Shown piece by piece: positions 38,386-47,011 of a DNA stretch of 64,000 nucleotides. The notes below the pieces were generated by a model. The model ran no database searches and was not told where the DNA came from. It worked only from the letters and a program-made list of their open reading frames with translations. Both the position numbers and the translations under genes were made by a program. Numbering within the stretch: position 1 is the stretch's first letter; each line of letters begins with the position of its first letter. Source of the DNA: a virus; IMG/VR virus record IMGVR_UViG_3300046517_002960, positions 1 through 64,000 of that record, one strand, 5' to 3'.

Positions 38386-38476
38386 GTACTAACCTGGATG
38401 CCGCCGGGCTGGCACCCGGCAGGGTTAGCGGGTCCGCGGAAGCGGGACCATAGGATCAGGATCAGATCAGGAGACA
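38386..38476 (+). ncRNA. Structured 5' leader
   Basis: Between promoter copy 2 and the gene at 38480. CTAACC pairs with GGTTAG, and inside it GCCGGG with CCCGGC. A second hairpin, GGTCCGC...GGACC, follows. Then come three ATCAGG repeats 6-7 bases apart, the last being the ribosome-binding site. It could be a regulatory leader; no known riboswitch class is recognised. Confidence 0.45.
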
Positions 38477-38479
38477 GCC

Positions 38480-38830
38480 ATGACCACGACCATGACCACG
38501 GACGACCGGCACCGGATCGCGCTGCTGGAGCAGCGGCAGCAGCTCCGCCACATCCTGGACGAGCACTACGGCCGGGTGCAGGCTGAGCTGGGCCGTCTCA
38601 ACGGGGACAAGGTCCGGCTGGAGGCGCTGTTCGCGGACCGGATGGAACTGCCTGTCATCGGGTCGTTCCGGAACCTGCTCACCGCCATGGCGGCCCGGTG
38701 GTGCACGGCAGCAGAGGAGGCCCGCAAGCCCGGCAAGGACCAGGACTTCGGCGTCGCGGCCGGGCTCGAGCTGGCAGCCCAGGAGATCGAGGCGCTGCTG
38801 GCGGCCACCAAAACCGGGGAACCGCGATGA
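38480..38830 (+). CDS. Hypothetical coiled-coil protein, 116 residues
   Basis: First gene after promoter copy 2, with start after AGATCAGGAGACAGCC. Helical with heptad-like spacing (LLEQRQQLRHILDEHYGRVQ). Overlaps the next gene by ATGA. Unknown. Confidence 0.72.
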   Translation: MTTTMTTDDRHRIALLEQRQQLRHILDEHYGRVQAELGRLNGDKVRLEALFADRMELPVIGSFRNLLTAMAARWCTAAEEARKPGKDQDFGVAAGLELAAQEIEALLAATKTGEPR

Positions 38831-39219
38831 GCGGCGAGAACGCACGAGCTGCCCGGCTGGAGCGCAAGGCCGCCGCGGTAGAGGCAGCCGCGGAGGGCAT
38901 CCTCGTGACGACCGGCCGGCTCGCGACCGGCCCGGTGCGCCGGTACCTGGCCCTGCTGTACGACGCGGCCGAGGCGGACGGCTTCGAGCACGGCTGCGCG
39001 CAGGCAGTCAGTGGGCTGCCGCCGCCGGAGGACTATCACATCGTCCCGCTGCCGGCATCAGTGCACGACCGGCACGGCCACCCCATCGGCGAGCCGGTCA
39101 CGTCTGATGCCATGCGCTGGGACGCGGCCTACCCGCTGACCGCGCTGTGCAGCACGTGCCAGCAGCCGGTCCGCTGCGAGACAGCGGAGTCGCCATGGAC
39201 GCACAGCAGTGACGGGTAA
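38827..39219 (+). CDS. Hypothetical protein with CxxC, 130 residues
   Basis: Starts in the ATGA overlap. Ala-rich helical start, then CSTCQQPVRC (about 108-117), a likely zinc site. Overlaps the next gene by 11 nt. Confidence 0.68.
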   Translation: MSGENARAARLERKAAAVEAAAEGILVTTGRLATGPVRRYLALLYDAAEADGFEHGCAQAVSGLPPPEDYHIVPLPASVHDRHGHPIGEPVTSDAMRWDAAYPLTALCSTCQQPVRCETAESPWTHSSDG

Positions 39220-39595
39220 GACCAGGGTCGTGGGAGGCCGCCCGTCACGGCAGTCGCTGGAGCGCGCAGCCGGGACGCCGGAGCCGGCCGACCCGGGCGC
39301 CTTCTACCGGGTAGAGCCCGGCGAGACGCACCCGGAGTACTTCCCGGACAGCCTTCCCGGGCAGGCGGACGCGATCTCGCGAGCAGAATGGCTGTCGGTG
39401 GCGCACTCGGTGCAGCGGGTCCTGGTTACCCGGGACGTGCCGCGGCTCGCGCTGCCGGCCTGCCGGGACAAGGTGATCCGGCGGTGCCGGGGCGGTACCT
39501 CGCTGTGGGCGGCGTCTGGCGGGCAGCCGGACCGCGGCGAGCCGGCCGCGGAAACGGCGGAGGCCGCGGTGGTCCTGGACCTGCGCGGGATATGA
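39209..39595 (+). CDS. Hypothetical protein, 128 residues
   Basis: GTG start. Basic start (GKTRVVGGRPSRQSLERAAG), helical end. Immediately upstream of the RepA-like ATPase and perhaps functionally linked. Unknown. Confidence 0.65.
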   Translation: MTGKTRVVGGRPSRQSLERAAGTPEPADPGAFYRVEPGETHPEYFPDSLPGQADAISRAEWLSVAHSVQRVLVTRDVPRLALPACRDKVIRRCRGGTSLWAASGGQPDRGEPAAETAEAAVVLDLRGI

Positions 39596-39616
39596 GGACA
39601 CGATCAGGAGACCGAG

Positions 39617-40672
39617 ATGCTGATTAACGCGGCGGGCCTGGACACCAGGCCACCGGAGGAAGTCGTGAAGGGGATGATCCCTCGTGTGGGCGCGGGCTTC
39701 GCCTGGGGGCCGTCGTACTGGGGCAAGTCCCTGGTATTCGGCGGCGAGCTAGCCCTGGCGGTCGCCAACGGGCACCCGTTCCTCGGCCGCGAGGTAATCC
39801 GCGGGTCCGTCGCGCTGTGCCTGGGCGAGGGCCTGTACGACGCCGGGGTGCGCAAGCAGGCCCGGATCATCCGGCAGCAGCGCGACAACGCGGCGCACGC
39901 GGCGGCCCTGTCCGAGATCGAGGACGACCCTGCCGCCGGGGCGGAGTGGCTGGAAGGCCAGCAGCCGTACACCGACGACCGGCTGTTCATCGAGACCGAG
40001 GCCTTCGTGCTGCCCGTCGATGCCCGGGGCGGGATCAGCCCGGGCATGCGGCAGGCGCTGGACGGGCTGGCCCGGCTCCCGGACCTGGAGCTGGTCGTCC
40101 TGGACTCGCTGGCCAACTTCACCGGGGGCGCCTCGCTGTCCCACGACGCGTCCGCGAACCGGATCATGCTCGGCATGCACGCGATGGTGGCGGAGCTGCA
40201 ATGCTGCGTGCTGGCCATCAGCCACCCGACCGCGAAGGGCGATAAGATGCTCGGCGCGCTGCGGCTGTTCAACTCGGCGGACTTCGTGTACCAGATCGAG
40301 CCGGTGCAGGGCAGCCCGGGCAGCGGCAGCCCGATGGTCGCGGCGCTGGCCTGCCAGAAGAACAAGTACGGGCCGCCGTTCGCCCCGGTGCAGTACGTCA
40401 TCGAGCCGATCGAGTGGGCCGAGCCGGCCACCGATGACGCAGGGAACGTGCTGGACGGCGAGCCGGACGTCACGACCCGGTCAGCCACGGTGCGGCTGCA
40501 CCAGCCGAAGTCCGCGAAAGTGCTGCGGCTGCCGTCCCCGGAACTGTCCGGCCAGCCGGAGAATCAGCCAGGGCTGCGGCTGGCCGCGCCCGTCATGGCC
40601 CCGGCCAAGCGGACCGGGATACGCCCCACGGCCGGCCGGGGCGGGGCGGTCTTCGCACTGAGAGGGATGTAG
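39617..40672 (+). CDS. RepA/AAA_25-type RecA-fold ATPase
   Basis: Start after CGATCAGGAGACCGAG. Walker A GPSYWGKS (31-38), a Glu in CLGEG (71), Walker B LVVLDSLANF (159-168) and ISHPTAKGDK (201-210) match the plasmid RepA / phage replicative-helicase-loader family, a hexameric ATPase that acts on single-stranded DNA. It probably serves in replication or recombination. It is alone among small genes rather than next to the polymerase. Near its end (bases 40547-40560) a copy of the window-wide palindrome is translated as SGQP. Confidence 0.85.
   Translation: MLINAAGLDTRPPEEVVKGMIPRVGAGFAWGPSYWGKSLVFGGELALAVANGHPFLGREVIRGSVALCLGEGLYDAGVRKQARIIRQQRDNAAHAAALSEIEDDPAAGAEWLEGQQPYTDDRLFIETEAFVLPVDARGGISPGMRQALDGLARLPDLELVVLDSLANFTGGASLSHDASANRIMLGMHAMVAELQCCVLAISHPTAKGDKMLGALRLFNSADFVYQIEPVQGSPGSGSPMVAALACQKNKYGPPFAPVQYVIEPIEWAEPATDDAGNVLDGEPDVTTRSATVRLHQPKSAKVLRLPSPELSGQPENQPGLRLAAPVMAPAKRTGIRPTAGRGGAVFALRGM
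40547..40560 (+). repeat. Palindrome TCCGGCCAGCCGGA inside a coding sequence
   Basis: Lies in the C-terminal, poorly conserved part of the RepA-like gene (PELSGQPENQPG) and keeps the reading frame open. Flanking bases (GAGAATCAGCC) resemble those of the intergenic copies. Confidence 0.65.
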
Positions 40673-40686
40673 GAGGTGAGCAGGAC

Positions 40687-41187
40687 ATGAGTACACAGCA
40701 CATCGACATCGCCCGGTGGATCTCGGACAACTGGGTCTGGGTCCTGATCCTGATCTGGGTCTTCGGCGGCGGCATCGCCGAATGGGTGCACGTGCAGGCC
40801 AGGCGGCACCGCAAGGCAGTCGAGCGCCGCCGCCAGTACCGGCTCCGGATGGCCTACGCCCGGCACGGGATGCCGTATATCCAGGCAGGCGGGCAGATCA
40901 CCGGCATAGCGTCGACCGGGCACGGCACCGTCAATGTCCAGGGTGCCACGCAGCCCGGCGACGACCTGGCGCTGCCCGCGGCGGTAATCCCCGCGCCGCC
41001 CGGCGCCCGGCCCCTGCACGGGGTACCCGGCGCGTGCCGGCACGAGCGGATCGTCCCGGTGATCACGGACGGCGGCGAGGTCCGCAAGTGGATCTGCGCG
41101 AACTGGACCCGGGGCTGCGCAGCGGAGTTCCCGCCGGAAATCGCTGTCTACGAGGGGGACCTGGGCGAGCCGGCGGAGGGGTCGTGA
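40687..41187 (+). CDS. Membrane-anchored protein with C-terminal Cys motif, 166 residues
   Basis: ATG 40687 after GGAGGTGAGCAGGAC. One transmembrane helix at about 15-33 (NWVWVLILIWVFGGGIAEW), a basic helix, then CRHERIVPVI...CANWTRGC (about 119-142), which may bind zinc. The layout resembles actinophage membrane proteins of unknown role. Confidence 0.7.
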   Translation: MSTQHIDIARWISDNWVWVLILIWVFGGGIAEWVHVQARRHRKAVERRRQYRLRMAYARHGMPYIQAGGQITGIASTGHGTVNVQGATQPGDDLALPAAVIPAPPGARPLHGVPGACRHERIVPVITDGGEVRKWICANWTRGCAAEFPPEIAVYEGDLGEPAEGS

Positions 41188-41612
41188 CGGAGGCCTGGGT
41201 GCCCGGCACCGGCCCGGTGGACATCGTCCGGCTGGAGGGCGTGCCGCCGGACCTGGCCACCGGGGTGTACCGGGTGGAATTCTGCGGGCCGGGCGAAGCC
41301 CTGCTCCCCGGCGAGGGCAGCCTGAGCCTCCCGGTATTCCGGTTCCTGGGCGCGGAGGACGACGAGCCCCCGCACTGGAACCGGCCCGGCGTCCGGTACC
41401 TGACCCCGACCGAGATCCGGCAGATCCGAGCGCTGCGCTCGCAGCGAGATGAGCGCGGCAAGCGCCTCTACACGCTGGACGTGCTGGCCGCCCGGTTCGG
41501 CACGACCGCGACCACCATCTCCCGGCTGACCCGGCCGAAGGACCACGTGCCGGTGCCGCGCAGGCGGCGTAAGCCAGCCATCAACGACAACGATCAGGAG
41601 ACAGGGCCATGA
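41184..41612 (+). CDS. Hypothetical protein with helix-turn-helix, 142 residues
   Basis: GTG start. Beta-rich first 65 residues. Then TPTEIRQIRALRSQR and TLDVLAARFGTTATTISRLT (about 105-124), a resolvase-type helix-turn-helix, and a basic end. Possibly a small DNA-binding regulator. The tail NDNDQETGP is the translated cassette of the next gene. Confidence 0.68.
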   Translation: MTEAWVPGTGPVDIVRLEGVPPDLATGVYRVEFCGPGEALLPGEGSLSLPVFRFLGAEDDEPPHWNRPGVRYLTPTEIRQIRALRSQRDERGKRLYTLDVLAARFGTTATTISRLTRPKDHVPVPRRRRKPAINDNDQETGP

Positions 41613-42049
41613 AAGACGCAGTAGTGCACGTGCACCTCCGCACCGACGAGGAAGCGTTCGCGTTCGGCGACTTCGCCCGCCGGCAGCCAGGAGTAACGGC
41701 CGTGCAGCTCACCACCCGGGGGCTGAACCCACAGGAGCTGGAGTACGCCCCGCCGGAGCTGACGCCGGAACCCCGGTTCCTCGCCGATCCGGTCTTCGTG
41801 TCCGGGAACAGCCCGGCCGAGCTGGAGAGCGAGGCGCTGGCGCACGTCGAGATGGCTACCGGCTGGACAGGCGGGCAGCTGAAGGTGTGGACCCCGTACC
41901 TGATCCACGAAGTCCCGCCGGCTCCCGGACGCAGGTCCGCGCAGGCACAGGCAGCCGCCGCGCAGGAGCACCGGCTGTACGCGGAGATCGCCGTCAAAGC
42001 CTGGGACGTGCTGCCCGCGCTACCCGCACAGGAGGACAAGGATGCCTGA
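41609..42049 (+). CDS. Hypothetical protein, 146 residues
   Basis: ATG after CGATCAGGAGACAGGGCC. MKDAVVHVHLRTDEEAFAFG, alpha/beta start and helical end. Overlaps the next gene by 8 nt. Unknown. Confidence 0.7.
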   Translation: MKDAVVHVHLRTDEEAFAFGDFARRQPGVTAVQLTTRGLNPQELEYAPPELTPEPRFLADPVFVSGNSPAELESEALAHVEMATGWTGGQLKVWTPYLIHEVPPAPGRRSAQAQAAAAQEHRLYAEIAVKAWDVLPALPAQEDKDA

Positions 42050-42491
42050 ACAGGACCCGAAGGACTGGCTGCTGGCCGAGGGCTACGCGGCGGTCGCGTG
42101 GGCCAGCTCCCCGCAGGCGAAGGCCCAGTTCGAGGCGGCCATGGGGTTCGCGCGGCGGACCGGGGTCAAGATGACCGAGGCGGAGCTGTGCGCGGTGCTG
42201 TGGGTCGCGCAGACCGCGGAAGTACCAGACGACCCCTCCGGCAGGACCCGGGTGAAGCGGGAGCTGAAGTTCGAGCCCGAGGGCGGTGACGACGGCGAGC
42301 TGCCCGCGGTGTTCCAGCTGCTGAACTGGCTGACGCCGCAGAACAGGGACGGCCGGGCGGCGGGCGGCTGGGTGAACGCCGGGCCGGCGATGCGGACCGT
42401 GCTGGCCGGCGGGATCAGCCGGCGGGAGCTGGAGCAGCTGCTGGCGGACGGGATCGCGAACCTGGCCTGGGACGGGAGCCTGAACGGATGA
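42042..42491 (+). CDS. Hypothetical helical protein, 149 residues
   Basis: ATG after GCACAGGAGGACAAGG. Ala/Trp-rich helices (WLLAEGYAAVAWASSPQAKA). No family recognised. Confidence 0.7.
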   Translation: MPEQDPKDWLLAEGYAAVAWASSPQAKAQFEAAMGFARRTGVKMTEAELCAVLWVAQTAEVPDDPSGRTRVKRELKFEPEGGDDGELPAVFQLLNWLTPQNRDGRAAGGWVNAGPAMRTVLAGGISRRELEQLLADGIANLAWDGSLNG

Positions 42492-42901
42492 GCGGGCTGC
42501 TGCCAGTCAGGAACGAGGAAGACCTGGCCCTGGACAACGCGGCCTTCAATGACGACGGGCTGGTCCCGCTGTTCATCAACGGCGGCCGGTACGGCGGCGA
42601 CTGGAACATGGCGGCGTCGCTGAACGCTGACGCCGGTTCCTGCGGCAGTTTCTGGGTCATGCGGCCCGGCTCTGTCAGCACGGCTGACCCGCGGTACCCG
42701 GACATGGTCATCGAGACGGCATTCGGCTGGCTGAAGACGCAGGCCCGGACCAGGGGATGGCGGGTACTGAGCTGGGAGAACCTGAACAGCGAGTACGGCC
42801 CGGCCGAGCGGCCCTACTTCGCGCTAGCCCGGGCGATACTCGGCAACGAGCGCTTCGAGCCCCTGACCGGGGTCCTGTACGCGGACGAGGCAGACAAGTG
42901 A
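42488..42901 (+). CDS. Hypothetical protein, 137 residues
   Basis: Starts in the ATGA overlap. Alpha/beta with RTRGWRVLSWENLNSEYGPA. Some resemblance to an acetyltransferase-like end, but too weak to assign. Overlaps the next gene by GTGA. Confidence 0.7.
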   Translation: MSGLLPVRNEEDLALDNAAFNDDGLVPLFINGGRYGGDWNMAASLNADAGSCGSFWVMRPGSVSTADPRYPDMVIETAFGWLKTQARTRGWRVLSWENLNSEYGPAERPYFALARAILGNERFEPLTGVLYADEADK

Positions 42902-43092
42902 ACATCGAGAACGGCGACCGGGTGACGCTGCTGAAGCTGGACGGCATCGGCGGCACCGTCACCCGGGTCCGGGACGACGGCCGGGTGGCGGTGCTGGCCG
43001 ACTGTGCTGCCCAGTCCGTGGTCTGGGACCGCGCCGACCTGGGACGGCCCCGCCCGCCGCGCAAGGCACGCGATCAGGAGGATGACCGATGA
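42898..43092 (+). CDS. Small KOW/SH3-like barrel protein, 64 residues
   Basis: GTG start. NIENGDRVTLLKLDGIGGTV then VRDDGRVAVLAD is the strand pattern of a small SH3-like barrel. The tail DQEDDR is the translated cassette of the next gene. Confidence 0.6.
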   Translation: MNIENGDRVTLLKLDGIGGTVTRVRDDGRVAVLADCAAQSVVWDRADLGRPRPPRKARDQEDDR

Positions 43093-43259
43093 GCGGGACA
43101 CCGCCCGTGAACTACGGGCAGATGGACCAGAAGCAGGCGCTGGCCTACGCCAGCAACATCCTGCGGACGCTGTCCGCGCAGGACGCGGAGCTGGACTCGG
43201 GCAAGCTGCTGTACTCCGCCCGGGTGCTGGATAACTACGGGAAGGACATGGAGGACTGA
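43089..43259 (+). CDS. Hypothetical protein, 56 residues
   Basis: ATG after CGATCAGGAGGATGACCG. Helical (QMDQKQALAYASNILRTLSA). Unknown. Confidence 0.65.
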   Translation: MSGTPPVNYGQMDQKQALAYASNILRTLSAQDAELDSGKLLYSARVLDNYGKDMED

Positions 43260-43260
43260 C

Positions 43261-43464
43261 ATGAGCAGGGACAGGAGCTGGCACAGCGCTCTCCGGCAGG
43301 CCGGGCTGGACAGCGGACCCCGGATGAGCGGCCGTGAGCGGATCGCTCGGATGCGCGAGGAGGCCCGCGAAAGCGAGCGGCGGCGCAGCTTCCGGTACGG
43401 GCTGGCGGCTCTCGCAGCGCTCGCCGTGCTCATCGCCGCCGTCATCGTCGCGGCGGTGCACTGA
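43261..43464 (+). CDS. Small tail-anchored membrane protein, 67 residues
   Basis: Charged first 45 residues and a C-terminal hydrophobic helix (about 46-67, YGLAALAALAVLIAAVIVAA). Starts one base after the previous stop. Confidence 0.68.
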   Translation: MSRDRSWHSALRQAGLDSGPRMSGRERIARMREEARESERRRSFRYGLAALAALAVLIAAVIVAAVH

Positions 43465-43465
43465 C

Positions 43466-43780
43466 ATGGCGGTCCACCGGATGGACATCGCCATCGAGGC
43501 GAAGGAAGACGAAACCGGCGAGGGCGTTCAGCCCGGCTACCCCGCGCCGAAAGAATCCGCCGAGGTCCTGCGGGACATCCTGGCCGACGAGACCAAGCAC
43601 CACGACGGGCTCGGCTGGCGGACCACGGGGGTCACCCCCGTCGCGGCGGGCACGGTGCTAGTCAGCGCGGCTGACCTGCGGCACGTGCTGGACCGGGTAG
43701 CGCAAGGCCACTGGCTGGACTACCTGCCGGAGGGCGCGGCTGCGGCGGCGCTCCGCGAGCAACTGGAGGGACAGGAATGA
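43466..43780 (+). CDS. Hypothetical protein, 104 residues
   Basis: ATG one base after the previous stop. MAVHRMDIAIEAKEDETGEG; acidic start, helical end. Overlaps the next gene by ATGA. Confidence 0.68.
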   Translation: MAVHRMDIAIEAKEDETGEGVQPGYPAPKESAEVLRDILADETKHHDGLGWRTTGVTPVAAGTVLVSAADLRHVLDRVAQGHWLDYLPEGAAAAALREQLEGQE

Positions 43781-44049
43781 GCGAGCAGGCCGCACAGCAG
43801 GCAGCGGAACAGGAGGCGCCGGCCGCGGTGCCGGTCACCTTCCGGGTGACGACGTACTGGAAGCGCGGGCGCAACGAGCCCGGCCTGACGTCCATGGCCA
43901 GCCAGCGCCTGGTCATCAGCCAGGCGCTGGACTGGGTGCTGAACGAGCTCCCGGACGACGCCGTGACGGTAACCGGGGACGGGAACGGGTGCACGGTGGT
44001 CATCGACTGGTCAAGGGTGCCGGGCGCGATCCGGTACGGGAGGCGGTAG
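43777..44049 (+). CDS. Hypothetical protein, 90 residues
   Basis: Starts in the ATGA overlap. Gln/Ala-rich start, then a beta domain (AVPVTFRVTTYWKRGRNEPG). Unknown. Confidence 0.68.
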   Translation: MSEQAAQQAAEQEAPAAVPVTFRVTTYWKRGRNEPGLTSMASQRLVISQALDWVLNELPDDAVTVTGDGNGCTVVIDWSRVPGAIRYGRR

Positions 44050-44051
44050 CC

Positions 44052-44867
44052 ATGCCGACACCGGCCCTGGACTTCCTGGAGAAGGTCCGCACCTGGCAGG
44101 AAGCTGACGGAGCGTCGTCCGGGCTGCCGCTGGTAATCCCGGACAGCACGCAGAGCCGGCTGGACGCGATCCTGGCCGACATGGACCTCGGGTACAACCG
44201 CGCGGACCTGGAGACCCGCGCCCGGCGCTGGCTGATCGGCTACCACGAGCTGACAGGGCAGCAGGGCGGCCTGACCCCGGAGCAGCAGCGCGAGCTGGAC
44301 TCCATCGTGACGTGCATCCCGCTGTGGGACGCCCGGCAGCAGCGATCCGGCCCCTGGCTGGCCAGCGTCCCGCGGCTCGCGTGGATCGTGCTCGCAGCCA
44401 TCGTGTGCCTGCTGGCCGGGCTGGGCGCCGCCTGGGCACTGGCCTCGTCCGGCAACGGCGCCCCGCCGCCCGCCGGCCCCGTCGCCCAGGCGCCGCCCGG
44501 GCCGGCCCAGGGTCCGCTGACCGACCAGCAGCAGTTCCGGGCCGACTGGAACGTGCCGGCCAGCGCGACCGCGGACGCCGGGAACCCGGCCGCGCTCGTG
44601 TGGCTGGACAGCCAGGACCAGCTGTACCACGTGACCCCGTGGGGCGTCCCCGCGGATGACGCGGGCTGGCACGACACCACCGCCATCACGGCGGCCGTGC
44701 ACGGCACCCAGGCCGACGTCACGGACGGCGACGCCATCTGGACCGTGACCACGGGCCAGCCGTTCGTGCTGTCCGGCAACCCGCAGGTGATCTACCGTGT
44801 CCTGCGGGACGGCACCATCCAGTCGGTGCCCGCATCGCACGGCATCAAGATCCGGCATCACCTCTAG
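44052..44867 (+). CDS. Single-pass membrane protein with exported-type domain, 271 residues
   Basis: ATG two bases after the previous stop. Cytoplasmic-type helical part (1-105), one transmembrane helix (about 112-134, LAWIVLAAIVCLLAGLGAAW), a Pro/Ala linker, then a beta-rich domain of about 120 residues. It is followed by a second membrane protein with a large outer domain, and the two probably act together at the cell envelope (inferred). Confidence 0.75.
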   Translation: MPTPALDFLEKVRTWQEADGASSGLPLVIPDSTQSRLDAILADMDLGYNRADLETRARRWLIGYHELTGQQGGLTPEQQRELDSIVTCIPLWDARQQRSGPWLASVPRLAWIVLAAIVCLLAGLGAAWALASSGNGAPPPAGPVAQAPPGPAQGPLTDQQQFRADWNVPASATADAGNPAALVWLDSQDQLYHVTPWGVPADDAGWHDTTAITAAVHGTQADVTDGDAIWTVTTGQPFVLSGNPQVIYRVLRDGTIQSVPASHGIKIRHHL

Positions 44868-44894
44868 CAGCCAGACCAAGAACAGGAGACAGCA

Positions 44895-46934
44895 ATGCCA
44901 GCCATCATCGCGGGCCTGCTCGCCGGGGTCATCCTCGGCCTCGTCAGCGCCGGCCTCTCGCTCATCAGGTCGAAGGGCGAAGGCGGCACGTCCGCCGCCG
45001 TCAACTTCTTCGGCAACCTGATCATCACCGGCCTGGTCATCACCTGGCCGTTCACCGGGTACCTCCAGATGCGGGCGACGCTGTTCGGCGTCCTGCCGCT
45101 GGTCTTCCTCGATCTGGTCCTCGCGATGATCATCGCGTGGTGCGCGGACGGCGCCGCCCACGGGCTGTCCGCCGCCTCTATCGTCATGATCGTGGCGGTA
45201 ATCGCGTCCGGGCTGACCTGGGTCAAGATGGACTACGGCCCGCATGACGCGAAGAAGGCGGCGAACATCGTCCAGGTCACCTGCGAGTACGGCAGCGGCC
45301 ACCCGGGCAAGCCCGCTCCGGGGTGCCCGAATGCGTACTCCGGGTCCGGCGACACGCTGCCGGCCAGCTCCACCGACCACCTGGTGATCGTCACCCCGGA
45401 CCAGGCCGCCACCCGGGCGTCGCAGGCGATGTCCTCGGGCATCGCGGCGACCCGCAACTACGCCACCTACACCAACCTCGGGCCGGCCACGCTGCAGCGG
45501 GTGGACGGGCAGATGTGGTACGTCTTCCAGCTCGAGTACGACGGCGCGGGCAACAAGCAGCGGCTGCACGGCGTCGTGCCCGGCTACGTCATGATCAGCG
45601 CCGAGGACCCGAACGCCGAACCGGTAGAGCGGTACGACGGGAACTACACCATGATCGTGTCGCTGGCTGGCGGGCAGGGCTCCGAGCCGCTGCGCTACGT
45701 CCGCGACCACATGGCCGGCGGCACGGGCGTCATCCTGGCGGACCCGACCCTGGAGATCGCCGACAGCAACACCCCGGGAGTCCCGGCCGGCACGCCGTTC
45801 TTCACGGTCACCATCCTCGAACCGCAGCTCGGGCAGACCTTCATGGCGCCGACCGGCGTCGCGCTGGTCAACGCGCACACCGGGCAGATCACCCGGTACG
45901 ACCTGCCGGGCCACGGGCCGAACCAGCTCTCGGCGCACGCGCCGTGGGTCGACCGGGTCTACAGCGCGGACATGGCCGAGCAGATCGCCAACTGGTGGGG
46001 CCGGTACGCCCAGGCCGGCTGGGGCGGCATCGGGTCCACCAACGCCAACCGTTTCGTGGTCTCCGACACCCCGGTCCTGACGTACACCGGGGACGAGAAC
46101 CCCAGCTGGAGAATGCTGCTCACCTCCATGAACTCCGAGACCTCGGTCTACCGGATCGTGGAGTTCGACTCGGCGACCGGCGCGATGCGGATCTACAAGC
46201 CGGCGTTCCCGATGGGGATCGAGTCCAACGTCGCGCAGGCGTTCTGCAACGCGCAGGGCGTAGGCGCGGGGAACGTCAAGTCGAACCACCTGGTGCCGGA
46301 GCACCTGAGCCTGCACGTCATCGACGGCGAGCTGGTCTGGATGGCCAGCTACGAGTCGTCCAAGGGCAACGGCGCCACTGACGCCAGCGCCTCGGCCCAG
46401 CAGGAAGGCGACAACGGCGACCCGTGCGGCAACGGCGAGGCGCCGGCCGACAACCCCACCTTCACCGGGGTCGGCTTCGTGCCGGCCTACCAGGCCACCG
46501 CGTCCAACGCCGTGTTCGGCAACACCCGGCAGGCGGCCCTGACCAACCTGTTCACCGGGATCGCCCAGCAGGGCAGCGGCAACGGGGCCAACCCCAGCTC
46601 GGGCGCGGTGCAGGTCACCGTGGCCGGGACGCTGTGCGGCAAGGCGTCCGACGTCTCCGGCGGGAACCAGGTGTACTACCTGACCCTGTGCGGGGCGAGC
46701 GGCAAGCCGGACAACAGCAAGGTCTTCACCGCGACCAGCGCGACCGGCCCGGCCGTGGTGCTGTCCCAGCCCGGCGACAAAGTCGTGCTGAAGGTGCTCA
46801 AGGCGACCGCCAGCAACAGCCAGCAGCAGGTCCAGGGGTTCAGCGACGCGCAGCACCCGGTCGGCCAGGGCGGGGGAACCGCTCCCGCGGCGGCGGCGTC
46901 CGCTCCAGCTGCACCGTCACCGGCTAGCAGCTGA
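44895..46934 (+). CDS. Large membrane-anchored exported protein, 679 residues
   Basis: Start after GAACAGGAGACAGCA. Four hydrophobic helices in the first 110 residues (about 3-23, 35-53, 60-80, 88-107). A domain of about 540 residues with beta character follows, and an Ala/Pro/Ser tail. Cys residues in the outer part (for example CEYGSGHPGK, CGNGEAP, LCGKAS, LCGASG) suit disulfides outside the cytoplasm. It is the longest + strand gene. Candidate roles are surface modification or superinfection control, which are guesses. Family not recognised. Confidence 0.8.
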   Translation: MPAIIAGLLAGVILGLVSAGLSLIRSKGEGGTSAAVNFFGNLIITGLVITWPFTGYLQMRATLFGVLPLVFLDLVLAMIIAWCADGAAHGLSAASIVMIVAVIASGLTWVKMDYGPHDAKKAANIVQVTCEYGSGHPGKPAPGCPNAYSGSGDTLPASSTDHLVIVTPDQAATRASQAMSSGIAATRNYATYTNLGPATLQRVDGQMWYVFQLEYDGAGNKQRLHGVVPGYVMISAEDPNAEPVERYDGNYTMIVSLAGGQGSEPLRYVRDHMAGGTGVILADPTLEIADSNTPGVPAGTPFFTVTILEPQLGQTFMAPTGVALVNAHTGQITRYDLPGHGPNQLSAHAPWVDRVYSADMAEQIANWWGRYAQAGWGGIGSTNANRFVVSDTPVLTYTGDENPSWRMLLTSMNSETSVYRIVEFDSATGAMRIYKPAFPMGIESNVAQAFCNAQGVGAGNVKSNHLVPEHLSLHVIDGELVWMASYESSKGNGATDASASAQQEGDNGDPCGNGEAPADNPTFTGVGFVPAYQATASNAVFGNTRQAALTNLFTGIAQQGSGNGANPSSGAVQVTVAGTLCGKASDVSGGNQVYYLTLCGASGKPDNSKVFTATSATGPAVVLSQPGDKVVLKVLKATASNSQQQVQGFSDAQHPVGQGGGTAPAAAASAPAAPSPASS

Positions 46935-46956
46935 CAACCTAGCGCTCTGGCTGAGC

Positions 46957-46993
46957 GCCCCGGCAGGGCGGCCATCCTCCGTCCTGCCGGGGC
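46957..46993 (+). terminator. 11-bp GC hairpin after the large membrane gene
   Basis: GCCCCGGCAGG (46957-46967) pairs with CCTGCCGGGGC (46983-46993), loop 15 nt, no T-tract. Followed by the conserved element at 47012, as the hairpin at 27191 is followed by its partner. Confidence 0.6.
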
Positions 46994-47011
46994 TGCGGCC
47001 GGTGCGCCACC

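Noticed and set aside
38386-38476. A tRNA or a known riboswitch behind promoter copy 2
   Set aside because: No cloverleaf with a T-loop GTTC box or acceptor stem can be drawn, and no conserved riboswitch core is recognisable. It is kept only as a structured leader.
43662-46856. A 1064-codon open frame on the - strand
   Set aside because: It is the antisense shadow of several well-formed + strand genes, including the large membrane protein. Its product is Gly/Arg/Val-rich low-complexity sequence with no start context.
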